Shown: positions 1-11,187, counted from the first letter of the stretch. The stretch is 64,000 nt of DNA from Progne subis subis (GCA_022316685.1 JAKJHU010001418.1:1-64000), one strand, 5' to 3'. Numbers and translations: made by a program. The notes: a model not told the origin generated them from the sequence alone.

Positions 1-235
1 GTTGTCTTGTTGTATCCTCCCTGGAACCCCTCCCCCACTTATAAGGTGGAGGAGGGAGATTCAAACTCTCTCAGCATCTCAGCTCTCTCAGCCTCAGAGC
101 TCTCAGCTGCTCGCCTCGGAGCTCAGAGCTCTCAGATCCTCAACTCCTGAGCTAATAAACATCTTTTAACCTGCTAAGCTGAGAGCCAGCCTTTTCTCTT
201 CTGCTGCTGTTGACTGTCTCGACTATATGGGGTCC
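1..235 (+). mobile_element. ERV LTR, promoter-to-poly(A) part
   Basis: A TATAAG box (40-45) is followed about 115 bases later by an AATAAA signal (154-159). Between them lie short direct repeats built on CTCTCAGC/TCAGAGCTC. This spacing of TATA box, short R-like segment and poly(A) signal is typical of a retroviral LTR. The 5' end lies outside the window and I cannot fix the 3' end, so the boundary is approximate. The family is not recognised. An ACTGGG minisatellite begins about 120 bases downstream. Confidence 0.45.
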
Positions 236-349
236 AGCTGCTAAGCCGAGAAGCCGAAAGGAACTGGATACATCTGTGTCTGTGTTGACCGAGCTAGCCA
301 GAGGTCATCTCCCGCCCGGAGCGGGGACAGAAACAGACACACAGGATGA

Positions 350-480
350 TATTGGAACCATACTGAGCATAACTGCAAGTGACTGGGATCATACTGGGGG
401 CGACTGGGAGCCACAGGGCCCATGCTGGGAGTGACCTGGGCCCCACTGGGGAAACTGGGGGAACTGGTCCAGCTGGGGCT
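350..480. repeat. ACTGGGA-type degenerate minisatellite, array 1
   Basis: Units such as GACTGGGATCATACTGGG, GACTGGGAGCC and AACTGGGGGAACTGG recur at irregular 10-20 base spacing. The same motif forms larger arrays at 40480-41370 and 42940-43310 and an inverted patch at 47890-48015. No coding function is inferred; open frames across it are by-products of the repeat. Confidence 0.5.
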
Positions 481-535
481 CAGGGTTGTTCTCCCCCGGG
501 CTGCCCTGGGTCCTGCTGCCACCCTGGGCCCCACA

Positions 536-625
536 GAGCTGAGGGACAGGGCAAAGCTGAGGGACAGGGGACAGTTGAGGGACACAGGACAGCCAGGGAA
601 CACGGCCTAGCCGAGGGACACTGAG
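536..625. repeat. Short direct repeat, GAGGGACA core
   Basis: The word TGAGGGACAGGG or a close variant recurs five times at 12-30 base spacing (CTGAGGGACAGGG, TTGAGGGACACAGG, CCGAGGGACACTG). It is a small decayed minisatellite with no gene signal. Confidence 0.5.
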
Positions 626-1240
626 CTGCAGCACTTTGGGCTGTTGTGCCCGGGCTGTTGCCCTTGGGCTCCCAGCACAGGCCAAAGCAGGAGAATCCCC
701 TCCAGAACTGTTGTTTGCTTGAAGCTTTGCTCTGGAGCATTCCCAAGGAGCCACCTGCAGCGGCTGGAGCCCGGCCAGGTGCCTGGGGCCACCAAAGCTG
801 CTCCAGCAGTGCCCTCCTGCCCTGCACCCAAGGAAAGGTTCGTGCTGGGCTCAGGGCAGGGACAGGGCACTCCCCTGGTGCTGCCACGGGCACAACAGAG
901 CCAGCCTGGGGAAAGGATTGGCATTTATATCCCATGGAATCCCAGCAGGGATTCCTTCTCATTTCACTGCTGTCATAGGATTGGTCATCAATTCAAATCA
1001 TTTCCCATGGAATTGCCATGGCAGTTGGTCAGTGGGAGCCCCATCCATGGAATTCTCACCTGACTGAGATGAGTGTGAGATCCAGCCATGGAAATTCCAT
1101 GGGAATTCCTGCATTCCCAAGTTCCCCCATTCCTCAATCCCACATTCCCATAGGAATTCTTCTTCCACTCCCACAGCCACCTTTGTGACCCAAGCCTCCC
1201 AGCCATATCTGATGTATTTTGGGGGCCCTTCCACACAGGT
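626..1240. other. No gene; CCATGGAATTCC-rich stretch
   Basis: From about 925 to 1170 the words CCATGGAAT, GGAATTCC and CCCATGGGAATTC recur many times without a fixed period, so it is an interspersed short-word repeat. The first 300 bases are GC-rich and unremarkable. I see no exon with credible splice sites. Confidence 0.35.
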
Positions 1241-2652
1241 GTGTCCCAGGTAATGCTTCATCTATTCCAGCAGGATCCATTTGGATTCCCAGCACCTCTG
1301 GGTGATCCAGGTGGCACCTTTGGACACTGCAAAGCTCCCGCATCCCAGCTGGAAGGAGATGAAATCCTACCCATCATAGCCACACCATGGGATCCATGGA
1401 GGCTCCATTGGACAGGAGGTCACAGCTGGAAACCGCCTGCACCGTGTAGAGACCTGGGAACAAGGAGAGAACGGAGCCATGGAGTCGTGTCCCAGCCCTG
1501 TTGGAAAGCAGATAGAAATCTCCCAGGACCCCGTGCACACAGGCTTAGAGGGAGAAAGGAATGCAGGGGTTGGTTAGAAACCCTTGGAGAAACTGAGATA
1601 CATAAAGTCACCCAGACATGAAGTGGGGATGTGTGTTTTAGTTTTAGGTGAGTAAAAATATGCCTTAAGTGCCTTAAACAAAAAGAGACTGTATTAGTTG
1701 ATAGAAAAGCCCTAAAGTCCAGTTTCAAGTTCAGTAGCATTACCTTGTCCAAAGTTAACTAAGTCCTGGACATTACATCAACATAACCTAGCATTGCTAC
1801 CATTGCTGGACAGAATAGATAGGCTACAGGCTTAGGCCTTGTGTAAGAAATGACGAGCATTGTCACACAACTGTGTTAGACCAGGACAGGTGCAAAAAGA
1901 CAGGAATGGCATTGTGTTTGTAGGTGATTGGATGATTTATGAATAGAATGCATTGTATCGGGGTGCTGCTGCTGCTGCTGCTGCTTGGGACATGGGGACT
2001 CTGTGCAGGAAGGCATTTTGCATAATGGCACGGACTGTAACACTCTGACCTTCGTGAGACTGATCTGGCCATGTCATAAACTACTTTTCCAACAAGCAGC
2101 AGCCTCTCTTGTCCCTCGGTTGGCCCACTCAAACTTGACAGCTGTCCATCAGCAATGTGCCCGCTGCTCCTGCGTGCTGCCAGTCCTTCCCTGGCAGTGC
2201 CAGCAGGAGCTGCTCCTGCCGCTGGCCAGCTCCTCTGCCTGGAGTCCCTTCCCGTGCTGGCAGTACAAGCTCCCCTTGCCTCCAGCCAAATGCCTGCCTG
2301 CACCTTGGGCTGGCTTTGCCAGCTCTCTTTTTCCAAGCGTTTGACTCCCAGGCTTCTGCCCCAGCCCAGGGTCATTTGTTATTTCCATCACCTGCTAGTT
2401 CTACACAATGAACCATTCTGGTTTTGCCTAAGAGGTGAATCATTAAGATCATGCTGCTTTCTTGTCCACAATGTCCTGTTCACCAAGAACACGCTGTTCT
2501 TATGGCTGGGATTGTGGCTGTTCCTACACCATTTATTCCACACTGCAGGACTAAAGAAAATCTCTCCTTTTCCTTACTAAGTTTAAGCTACAGCTTAGTG
2601 CAAATATATGTTGAAAGAGCATGAATGCCATAATCGCCCTTATATTTTTCAG
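1241..2652. other. Spacer, no gene seen
   Basis: This is mixed-composition sequence. The part from about 1600 to 1950 is AT-rich and could belong to an old retroelement, but I see no paired LTR, TATA/poly(A) pair or coding frame to support that. Open frames at 2000-2580 lack splice signals and family motifs. Confidence 0.3.
1964..1985. repeat. (CTG)7 microsatellite
   Basis: Seven uninterrupted CTG/TGC triplets lie in a non-coding context. Confidence 0.9.
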
Positions 2653-2748
2653 TCCCTAGTGGACACCTCTCTGAAGGATGCAGAACAACTCAAAAATGTT
2701 GCGCATACAATGAGAAAATGCAGCACAAAATTCCCTCTGGATGACGAG
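2653..2748 (+). CDS. Possible orphan exon, unrecognised
   Basis: A 96-base stretch follows a pyrimidine tract and AG (2651-2652) and ends before a weak donor (GTTAGA). It is open for 32 codons. The peptide starts SLVDTSLKDAEQ and ends FPLDDE; it is helix-prone and charged. I do not recognise the family and see no partner exon nearby. It could be a chance open frame or a decayed exon. Confidence 0.22.
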
Positions 2749-4079
2749 GTTAGAAAATCTGTTTTAATCTGTGTCACTGTTTCTCACCACATCTACTTAA
2801 ACTGATCATAAATTCAGCTGATTTTCTCCACGCTGAGGCAGATTTGCAATGAAGCAGCAGCGTTTTGTGATGCTAAATAAGAATCTGGCATTACCTGTAG
2901 TGTTCACTGCTACTAAGTGTATCAGTATGCAGCAGAGCAGACTGGGTTATCACAGTTATTCCTCCCCTCCTGTACATCCCATTGTCTCCTCTGCAGAAGA
3001 CACGGGCTATGAAAACAAGGCAAGGTTGCTCCCTATTTTTCTTGTCCCACAGGACTGGTTAGGCACCATGTTTTTTCAAGGGACTGCATGTGTCTCTCCC
3101 CAGCTTGCTTGTTTCTCATTCTACAAGAGAAGAGAGCTGCAGGAGTTTCAGGCATGTGGGTGCCTGATCTCTCTTTCCCTCGGAAGGCTCTGCCTCCCAA
3201 AGCCCTGGTTCCCTGCTGTGCTTTGCCATGAGAGCCATTCAAGCCCCAAACACAAGGGCAGTGGACTCCAACTGCAAAGCCTCTCTTTGCACTGGGATTG
3301 CTTTTACCCTGCAGCCTCCATGGGCAAGGGCTCTGTGGGAGCAGGGGCCATCCCAGCCTGACCTGGACACAGAGGCAGGAAAAGGAGCAGATCCTGCTGC
3401 CTCCTGCTCCTGCTGATCCCGGCAGCAACTCCCCTGCCAGTTCCTGCAGGGAACTGCACACCAAGGGCTTCCATCATTGTAGAGGCTGTGAGAACTTGTT
3501 GCTTCCCAGTTCTCCACCATCCTTCTGGATTCTGGAGCAGCTCAGCACAAGTGTCCCTGGCCCTTCCTTCATCCCCTTGCTGCAGCAGTCACAGTCACTG
3601 CTGCCTCCCCCTTGCTGCAGCTCCTTTGCCAAAGTGCTGCCAAAGGCAGCGGAGCTGGCTCAGGATCCCTGTTGGCTTCTGGGCTCCAGGATGACCTTCA
3701 GAGGGACACTTGGAGCGCTCCCTAAAGAGCTGCCCGTGGTGTTGGGGCTGGATTTGTCCTCCCTGGGTGGCTCTGGTTGGAGTTCTAAGCTCCGTGGAGT
3801 CCCAGAGTTTTCTCAGCTGGCCTTTGCAGTGAGTTCTTGGCCAAGGTGTGGCTCTGCTGCCATCCCAAATCTGCGCTTGCCTTGCCCAGCCTGAGTGCAA
3901 GTGGATGATGTGCTGGGCATGGCTGGAGAATTCCATGGACAAAATCCTCCCCCATCATCACATTTACATCTGCTCATTGCTCTGCATGGCACAAATCTAC
4001 CCTCCTTTTTAATGGGAACATTGAATTGATTGCAGATCCTTACATCTGCAATACTAATGTACAGATATATTAAAATCAA
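2749..4079. other. Spacer, no gene seen
   Basis: The sequence is moderately GC-rich with several overlapping open frames of 60-200 codons on both strands. None has splice-site support or recognisable motifs, and the frames overlap one another, as expected from stop-codon depletion in GC-rich bird DNA. Confidence 0.35.
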
Positions 4080-4790
4080 CTTAGGTTTTAAATGAAATTT
4101 ATTTTAAATTGCTGCACTCGCACTGCCAGTATAGAAACATACAAATATCAATTCAAGCTTATAAAACTAGTTTGTTGTTACAATTCTGCTATGGAAATAG
4201 ATACAAATATAAACCTGATAGAAAAATAAATTACTTGCAACCCTCTACAACCATTCACTATACACAAATATCCATTGAAGTTTAAAAATTGAATTCATTA
4301 CATAGTACTCCAATTGGACAGCCCATCTACAAATACAAAAATATCAGTACCCCTCTCTAAAGATTCCCAAAGCCAGTGCTAAAGAAATCGCATTCTAGAA
4401 CCATACAACTCAAGACATATTTAAATTTTTGTAAATACATAACCATACAATACACAGATGTAAACTTATAATTCATATTTCCTGGGACATAAAGCAAGAC
4501 ATATATAAATACACACATCACAAACCTATCAATAAGTATACTAATATCAATGCACCAATATAAGAATCCTTACAGCCCCATCAACACAACTATACAGCAA
4601 TACAACTGAACAAGTATGTCAATATAAATACAGAAGGAAACACATCAGTATACATGCATCAATATGACAATATACATACATATATACATGTACAAATTCC
4701 AGTCTACACAGGTCAATAACCATCAGCTTCTAACTCTCTCAGTCCAGCTGTAACCATCTCTAAGCACAGCTCCATCAGCAGGGATTGCAG
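4080..4790. other. A-rich, G-depleted tract
   Basis: Over about 700 bases the + strand is rich in A and C but poor in G. For example, 4561-4620 has about 6 G against 17 C. Words such as ATACATA, ACAATA and CATCAATA recur without a fixed period. No coding frame survives. It may be a decayed retroelement or a low-complexity expansion; the sequence does not say which. Confidence 0.4.
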
Positions 4791-5930
4791 CTGCCCAAGT
4801 TGCCAGGCTCTCCCTCGGTCTCCTCCCGTGCAGAGCAGCTCTCCTGGACAGGGACAGCAGAGGGGACATGTGCGAAGCAAAGGGAACACTGAGTCAGGGG
4901 GCCATTTCCCTTGGCGGCAGCAGCTGCCCTTCAGTCAGGGAAGGGAAAATCTCAGCGCCTCCGCAGGAGGGTTGGAAAGAAGAAGCAGCCGAGCGGGCCG
5001 GGCTGTGGTGAGCGCAGCCACGGCGGGACTGTCCCGCAGGCGCCGGCAGCCCGGCACGGCCGGCACAGCTCCCGGGCCCTGCCGGCACAGCTGCCTTGGC
5101 CAAGGACAGCCCCTGTGCCGGCCGGGCAGCTGCGCTGAGCAGCCCCAGCACGGGCAGGGCCCGCTCCTGCCCAGCCGGGCACTGCCCAGGGCCAAAGCCC
5201 ACGGCACCCACCCACCCCACCCTGCCTCTCCGGCCCTGCGGCCTCAGCCGGGCTCTGGGCCGGCAGCAGCAGCTCCCTGTTCACTGCTGGGCTGGCGGCC
5301 TTCGCCTCTCCCTGCTGGCTCCTGTCAGTCTCCGCCTGTCCTCAAGGTCTGCGGGGCAGCTGTTGCAAAAGTGGAGGCTCTGGAATTGGTTCCAAGGCCT
5401 GGCAGAGCTGCAGTCCCAGCCCTCTGTGCTCCCTGCTGGCCCCTCCATCCCCTCAGCCCCACCGTCCCCTGGCAAAGCCCCGGCCCCCTTCAGTCTCTTC
5501 AGCCCCCCCGGTCCTCTCACCCCACTCAATCCCTTCTGACCCATCCCATCCCCTTAGAGCCACCACCCCCTCAGCCTGTGCCACTTCCCTGTCACCTCAG
5601 TGCCACCATCGCCTTCTGCTCCCCCACAGCCCTCAGTCCCCCCAGCAGCTCAAGGTCACCGTCCCTGCAGCGTCAGCGCCTCCTCAGCCCCCTCAGCCCC
5701 CTCAGTGTCACCGTCCTTCAGCAGCTCCTCAGGGGACAGCGCCTGGGGCCAGCGACAGCTCCCAGAGCTCCAGGGACACCCGGGGCTGGCTGCTGCTCCG
5801 CCCGGCCCGGCCGCCAGCTCGGACCCAGCACAGGGACAGGGGACAGAGGGGGCACAGGGGGAAAAACAAGAGGTGGAAAAGGCAGCCGAGGGGGGACAGA
5901 GGTAAAAATTCTGCCTAGGCCTACACAAAC
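4791..5930. other. GC-rich block with CpG-rich core
   Basis: About 4980-5210 has frequent CG dinucleotides (CCGGCACGGCCGGC, GCGGGCCGGG), unlike most of the window, so it is a CpG-island candidate about 1 kb upstream of the first exon of the PAK3-like locus. Downstream (5430-5760) is a proline/serine-coding CCCTCAG-rich spacer. The long frames here overlap in several registers and have no domain signal. I infer a possible promoter region, nothing more. Confidence 0.35.
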
Positions 5931-5980
5931 ATCAGTCTATCCATCTGCATGAGTTCACAGAGCCACACAGAGCGTTTGCT

Positions 5981-6026
5981 TTGTGATGTCAGGGCATGGT
6001 GGCCACGTTGTGTGCTGACATCACAA
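5981..6026. promoter_or_regulatory. Palindrome with two CRE-like sites
   Basis: TTGTGATGTCA (5981-5991) and TGACATCACAA (6016-6026) are perfect 11-base reverse complements separated by 24 bases. The cores TGATGTCA and TGACATCA resemble ATF/CREB/CREM response elements. They lie 172 bases upstream of the first ATG of the PAK3-like locus. A role in transcription is inferred from motif and position only. Confidence 0.35.
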
Positions 6027-6197
6027 GGTTGCCTTGGTGCACGGAAGGCCTCAGTGGTGTCAGAGCAGCTCTCGGGCTTGCTCAGTGCAGGAGCATCCTC
6101 CTGCTTGAGGCTTTTGTCAGTGGGCAGCTGCACCCTGGCAGGAGCCCTGTTTGTTTCTTGTGTTAGAGCACAGTCTGCAAACTTGCACAGCAGTGCC

Positions 6198-6279
6198 ATG
6201 ATGATTGGGCAACTCACTGCTGCAGTTTGCACTGCTTATGGTATTGGTTATTCCGGCTATTACCTGACTCACCTGGCAC
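6198..6279 (+). CDS. Locus exon 1: short hydrophobic N-terminus
   Basis: Two adjacent ATGs (6198, 6201) open a frame beginning MMIGQLTAAVCTAYGIGY. It is rich in Ala, Gly and Tyr and could form one membrane segment. It ends at a consensus donor (GTAAGT, 6280). I chose the first ATG because the frame upstream is non-repetitive and lies next to the CRE-like palindrome. I do not recognise the peptide. If real, it would give a membrane-anchored or signal-like start to the protein, which canonical PAKs lack. Confidence 0.35.
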
Positions 6280-6344
6280 GTAAGTAGGGCTTTTTTCTGG
6301 GTATAACCTAACCTGGTTTTGTCTGTCTTCCTGCTCTTTCTTAG

Positions 6345-6391
6345 TGACTCAGTTGATTTGGAAACAGAAAGGCCATTTGGATGCCACTTGG
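6345..6391 (+). CDS. Locus exon 2 candidate
   Basis: The stretch follows TTTCTTAG and ends before GTGAAG. Joined to exon 1 in phase 1, the frame reads LTQLIWKQKGHLDATW. Another short candidate with good splice sites lies at 6662-6699 (GHLRRVFRGANAE). Both are supported only by splice signals and phase. Confidence 0.22.
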
Positions 6392-7123
6392 GTGAAGCTG
6401 CTGTCAACACCTTCAGCTAAAAAGGGGGTGTCTGTAGCCAGGGCTTTGTGGGCAGCACTTGCAAGGGAAGCTGCAGGGCTTGCGTTCCCTCCCTGGGAGA
6501 GTCTGTGGCAGCAGAGTGTGTCATTTCCTCCGTTTGCTGGGTCAAGCAGGACAGCTTTGAAAATGTGGACTGGGACACCTTCTTGGAAGACCTTCTAAAA
6601 ATGCTCCGGTTGTCTCCAGTTTTCTCAAAGAATCTGGTTCATTTTCCCTTGCCCACTGCAGGTCACCTGAGACGTGTATTCAGAGGTGCCAATGCTGAGG
6701 TGAGTGAGAAAGGAACATTTGATGTTCCTGATGTTTAAGAATTGTGGAGCAAGCTGTGAGCTTGGCCTATGGCAGTAGAGCGTAGAGGGCCAGCTGAGCA
6801 GGCTGGAAGAAAATCCATTTCCATGCCTGCAGCAGCAAGAGCAAAGGCATTATTGCTATTTCCTATTTTTCCATTTCAGAGCTTTAGAAAAACTGAAGGC
6901 CCAGATTTGCAGAGAGCATGTTGCTTCCTGATAATAGCTGGGGGAATATCTAATTCAGAGCAATTTGAAGCTGAATCAGCCCATTTGAATTTAGTCTGAC
7001 TTAGAATCCCATTGCTCTCAAAGCTACTGATTTGTGCTTAGTAGAGCTGGTTCTAGAGCTGACAGAAAGAAGGTTATAAATGATAGGTAATGGCCTGTGT
7101 CTCACGCTCCTGTCTGTCCACAG

Positions 7124-7246
7124 AGCACAGAACCAAGAGCAGACTCTCCTCTGGCTCCCTCTGCTCCTGCAGAAGAGGCCAAAGAGGAGCAAAATGACCA
7201 CCAGCCTCCAGCTGTGCTCACACCACAGCCGGAACTTTCCGAGACA
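7124..7246 (+). CDS. Locus exon: Pro/Glu-rich linker
   Basis: A 123-base, phase-0 exon lies between TCTGTCCACAG and GTAAGT. It encodes 41 residues of low-complexity Ser/Pro/Glu/Ala sequence (APAEEAKEEQNDHQPPAV), probably disordered. No stop codon occurs in the frame and the splice sites are strong. Function is not known. Confidence 0.35.
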
Positions 7247-8412
7247 GTAAGTGCCACTTCTGGAGGGTGCTGTCTTTAGTGCAAGGCAGAGCTGCAAGTT
7301 TCTGAGCAGCAGCACTTGCTGTTGGTGGCTGAGGATGCTGAGTGCTGGAGTCCTGCCAGCACCTAGCCATTCCTCTCAGGCAGTGACACCTGGAAAATGG
7401 GCTTTGACCTGTCATGTTTAGGCCCCAGCTTGCTGGGATTCTGATAGGGGCCAGCCTGAAGCATGAAGGCTCCCTGTCTGCAGAGCAGGGAGCATGTCAA
7501 AGACACTGTGCTCAGCCTTGTTGGATACGTAGGGGACACTGTGGTGTGCAGACACCTGTCCCCCTGCACAGACTTGCCAAGTAGCTACAGGCACAAAAAA
7601 GATTGATCTGACAACACAAGCTCTTGGGGGTGGTATGTCCCCGCCAGCTTCTTGGCTGTGCTTACCTGGGAGCATTTCAGAGACACACTGGGGACGTGGA
7701 GTTGCTGCTTGAAGTCCGGATTTGGGTGCCTTTGTTGCCAGGTTGTTCTTTAGCCTCTTCAGGCAGGGCAGTCAGTAGCAGAGCTGACAGGCTCAGATTC
7801 CACCTGTCTTTTGGCTTTTAATAAGCTGCTAAGAGATGATTGTGTTGTCCATGAGTGCGTGGGGGAAGGCACTCTTCTGTGTGGCAAAAGACACAAACTG
7901 CACAGTTCTGAGCCCTTCTTCTAGACAAAAATCAGAGAACGCCCGTCTGTTGATACCTTTTGTTGGAAGTCTGCAGCTTTGAAAACTCCACTGGAGCCTG
8001 GAGGCCGGGCAAAGCTGCAAGTCCTTGACTGCTGTCTTGTAATGCTAAGAACAGGAAGGACATCTTGAAATGGTGGATGAATCAAAGCCCTTGCATTCCA
8101 GCTGGTCCTCAGAGATCAGAGGGGCTGGGAGGGGCTGGGCTTCATTTGTGATTACAGCCACTTTAGCACCCCCAGTGTGGTGGAGTCCAAGAGAAGAACG
8201 TGCCCAAGCACAGATGCACAAAGAGTGCAGTCCCAGTGCAGTGCTCTAGGTCTGATCACATTCCATAATGACCTACACACTCCAGATTCCCCAAGAGTGT
8301 GGTTTATTGAGGCAACAGGAGAGCAAGTTCAGGATTGCAGCTGATCAGGGCTGCTGAGTGTTGATGTGTGTAGCGACAGAAAGTATAGGAAGAAAAAGAT
8401 TGTAACAGTGAG

Positions 8413-8413
8413 A

Positions 8414-8444
<31 letters not shown>

Positions 8445-8465
8445 GTTTATCTGTCTATCTATCTG
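8413..8465. repeat. (CTGT)n/(CTAT)n microsatellite
   Basis: About six CTGT units are followed by interrupted CTAT/CTGT units, within an intron of the PAK3-like locus. Confidence 0.9.
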
Positions 8466-9320
8466 AACCTTCCTTGCTCTGCTCCAAGGCAATTGGATGT
8501 GCAAAGCTCACCTAATGGGATCCTTTCTGGAGAGGAGGAGAGACACATTCTGTTGACCCATCCTGAGCAGGCAGAGATGTTTCCCCTCCAGAGATGGTTG
8601 TTTTTTCCCCTCGGAGGTGTTTTCCTCCCCAGCCTCTTCTGCCCTGAAGCTCTATTTATCCTATAAGTTTCTGCTTTTCCCAGTGGAGGTGGAGCAATCT
8701 CATGTTCTAGTTGGGTTTTAGTGACTTTGATCACACATGCATGAGAGAATTCTCAGTTGACAAAAGAGGGAGAATCAACACCTTGGTCCCCCTCCATATA
8801 CTGAGGTGGCCATAGATGGTCTGTGATCTCCATCAGAGGATCATCCTTATCTCCTGAATGACCAGGATTTCTAACAAGAGTGTAGATAGCAGAAAGGCAG
8901 GAATGGTGGTGCAGGCCTGAAGAGAACATGAACTCCACAAGTGTCTCTTCCAAGGAGTGAGCTCGCACAAGAAGCCACCTGAAGAGCCAGGATGGAGCTG
9001 TGGGACAGGGCTGGGTTTCAGTCACTCTAGAATGACAAACAGGACACAGCAGAAGCAGAGGGAGGCCCTCAGCAGACCCTTGAGAAATGCCACATGTTCC
9101 CTGTCAGCTTCCTAAGAGGCTGTTGGAGCTTCAGCTCCAGATGGAGCCTGATGGTAGTGCCAGTGTCACTTTGGAATCCGTGCCTCCCCACGGGCTGAGA
9201 ATGACCCAGGAGAGCAGCAGCACAGTGCTTTGGGAATGTGTGAGCCCAGCAGACTTTGACTCTTGGCCCACAGATGTTGTATGGGAAGTTGAAAGCCATC
9301 TTCTCTTGCTTCCTGTGCAG

Positions 9321-9464
9321 GTCCCACTAGAGAAAGAGCATGAGCAGCTTGCTTGCTCAGAGATGCCATGCCAGCCATGCCAGATTGAGGGAGAGCTGTT
9401 TCCAGCTGAAGAAGGGGAAAAGCAGCTCGGGCAGCAGGTGGAAGAGCCCCAGGAGAATGGGCAG
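9321..9464 (+). CDS. Locus exon: acidic Gln/Glu-rich segment
   Basis: A 144-base exon with 48 codons in phase 0 follows CTTCCTGTGCAG and precedes GTAAGC. It begins VPLEKEHEQLACSEMPCQPC and continues in acidic Glu/Gln-rich sequence (EEGEKQLGQQVEEPQENGQ). Four cysteines cluster in the first third, but the spacing does not match a zinc finger I know. The open frame continues upstream of the acceptor, so the exon start depends on the splice signal. Confidence 0.35.
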
Positions 9465-9740
9465 GTAAGCCTGGCTGGCCAGCTGACAGAGTGAAGGGCA
9501 GGAAGAGGGGCATCAAATGGAGCTCTTGGGACTGAGGAGGCCAAGAGTGTCACAGGCACTGAAAGCACAGAGCCTCGTAGTCTGCAGAGATCAGCACTGG
9601 GACAGGAGGGTTCCAATGGAAGCAGAGGTGGGCAGGGAAGCAGAAAGAAGTGTCTGACAGAATGTGATTTGGAGGCTGAAAGAGGAAAAGCTGAGCCTGA
9701 TGGCAGCTCCCAGTCACTTGCTCTGCATTTGTGTGCACAG

Positions 9741-9879
9741 AACTTCGAGGCAGAGGCACAAGGAGCTGCCCAAAGCTGCAAGTGACATCATGGCAGTGAA
9801 GAGGAGGGACAGGGAAGACATGAGAAGAACTCAAGATCACTGGGATCTGCAGCAGCAGAGGGGCGATCAACAAAACCAG
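9741..9879 (+). pseudogene. Locus exon: coiled-coil, frameshifted
   Basis: This lies between a TGTGCACAG acceptor and a GTGAGT donor. Its length (139) is 3n+1. Read from the phase left by the previous exon it starts NFEAEAQ and meets TGA. Shifted by one base it reads KAASDIMAVKRRDREDM and onwards to the donor, a charged helical sequence. A single-base insertion near the 5' end explains both. The start resembles the next exon, which also opens with Asn-Phe, so the two may be duplicated exons. Confidence 0.35.
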
Positions 9880-9939
9880 GTGAGTGGAAGAGTGGCAGCC
9901 ACTCCACTGGTGGAAGTTTCTGTCTCTTGTCCTTTACAG

Positions 9940-10092
9940 AACTTTGGGGAGAAGCTGCAGGCAGAGCTGCAGGAAACTCAGGCTAGGATCAAGGCAAGGG
10001 AGAAGAGGCTGGTGGAAGAATTGAAAATCCTAAGAGGAACACAAGTGAAAATTCACTTGCTCCTTGAGGAGCAAGCGACTCTACAAAAACAA
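9940..10092 (+). CDS. Locus exon: coiled-coil
   Basis: A 153-base, 51-codon exon in phase 0 runs from a CCTTTACAG acceptor to a GTGAGT donor. The sequence starts NFGEKLQAELQETQARIKAR and continues with heptad-like Leu/Ile spacing to LLLEEQATLQKQ, so a parallel coiled coil is likely. Canonical PAKs have no such region, so this may be a songbird-specific addition or part of a different gene. Confidence 0.42.
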
Positions 10093-10520
10093 GTGAGTGA
10101 AAGAGCAATAGCCACTGCAGTCACCTCACTGGTGCTTTCTGCCCTTCTTGCCTTTCCCCTGCAGAGCAGCAGGAGGGTGGGCTGATGCCTCCGAGTGCCA
10201 TCCTGCTCCAGTGTCTATCACAGCCACTCTGAAGGACACTTCCAGGTCTGCTGAATCTCAGCTGCTGCCCTGGACAGTGGCACTGGTGCTTTGGCCTTTG
10301 GGCCAGCAGTCATCTGAATGCATTGCTGCTGGCCTGTTGCTGCTCTCTTTGTTTCTTGAGGTGTTCTTGCAGGTGAACACGGTGACCCAGATGGATCTTG
10401 ACACAAGCTGTCTGTATCCCTTGTGAATCTGGGGCTCTCCCTTTCCTCACAATCGATGACTCTTGGCCGACAGGGACAAGCTGGTGTACTCTCTGACTGC
10501 TTTGTTCTCCTTGACTTGAG

Positions 10521-10835
10521 GTGGGAGTGTTGACATCTCGCCTGGCAGCCCGCAAAGGTCTCCAGCAAGTGGTTGGCAATGAGAAGCCCCAAGATTCTTG
10601 TAAGGCACAGCAAGTGTCCCAAGCAGAAGCGCTGCCGGTTGAGCACGTTGTGAAGATGGTGGAGAAAAAGAGGACTCGGTGCAAGGAGGTAGAACATTTG
10701 AACAAGGAGATGCAAGTGTGTCTTGAAGGGGGCAAAGAGTCCTTGGGAGAAAGTGGAACGGTCATTTTGGCAGTCACCCTCCAGAAAATCCATACAAATG
10801 GATTTTGGAGAAAATGGAAAAGAACCTGGCCTTGA
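10521..10835 (+). CDS. Locus exon candidate, Lys/Glu-rich
   Basis: A frame opens after a TTGACTTGAG acceptor-like site. It reads VGVLTSRLAARKGLQQVV, later VVKMVEKKRTRCKEVEHLN, and closes at 10833-10835. The last third looks non-coding. The real exon, if any, may end at an internal GTAGAA. Splice support is weak. Confidence 0.22.
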   Translation: MGVLTSRLAARKGLQQVVGNEKPQDSCKAQQVSQAEALPVEHVVKMVEKKRTRCKEVEHLNKEMQVCLEGGKESLGESGTVILAVTLQKIHTNGFWRKWKRTWP

Positions 10836-11016
10836 ACTCGAGTAAAACCAGCCTCTGGTTTTGACCCATCCAGTTTGAGATGTGGATGTCAGAAAAAACC
10901 CATGGCAGCACCCTGCATGTGGCTGACAGCATCTTCCTAAGGGCTTGCTTTGAAATAGGATTGCAGGCTAATCTCTGCCAGCCACTTTTCTGACACAAAC
11001 TCCTTTGTTGTCTCAG

Positions 11017-11187
11017 ATCTACACAGGCTCTTCTATTGAACCTGCTGCAGCAGCAGCAGCAGTGTCATCTAAAGGAGCCTTTGCTGCCCCAGCTAAGAAG
11101 GGGAGCGCGGGCAGTTTGTTCATCTCCAGCACTGACAGAGCTGCTGCTCAGCAACAGGAGATGGAGGATGACCCCTGCAGCTCCTGA
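11017..11187 (+). pseudogene. PAK-type linker exon, ends in stop
   Basis: After a TTGTTGTCTCAG acceptor the exon reads IYTGSSIEPAAAAAA and then KKGSAGSLFISSTDRAAAQ. PAK1-3 proteins have IYTRSVI(D/E)P at the same place, just before the segment leading into the kinase domain, so the position fits. Here an in-frame TGA (11185-11187) sits directly at the GTATGT donor-like site. Either the exon ends a few bases earlier or the gene is terminated here. The Ala run is encoded by GCAGCA repeats. Confidence 0.5.

Noticed and set aside
4828..5952. 374-codon open frame on + strand
   Set aside because: GC-rich, Pro/Ser/Ala-rich, overlapped by long frames in other registers and on the minus strand; no domain, no splice or start context.
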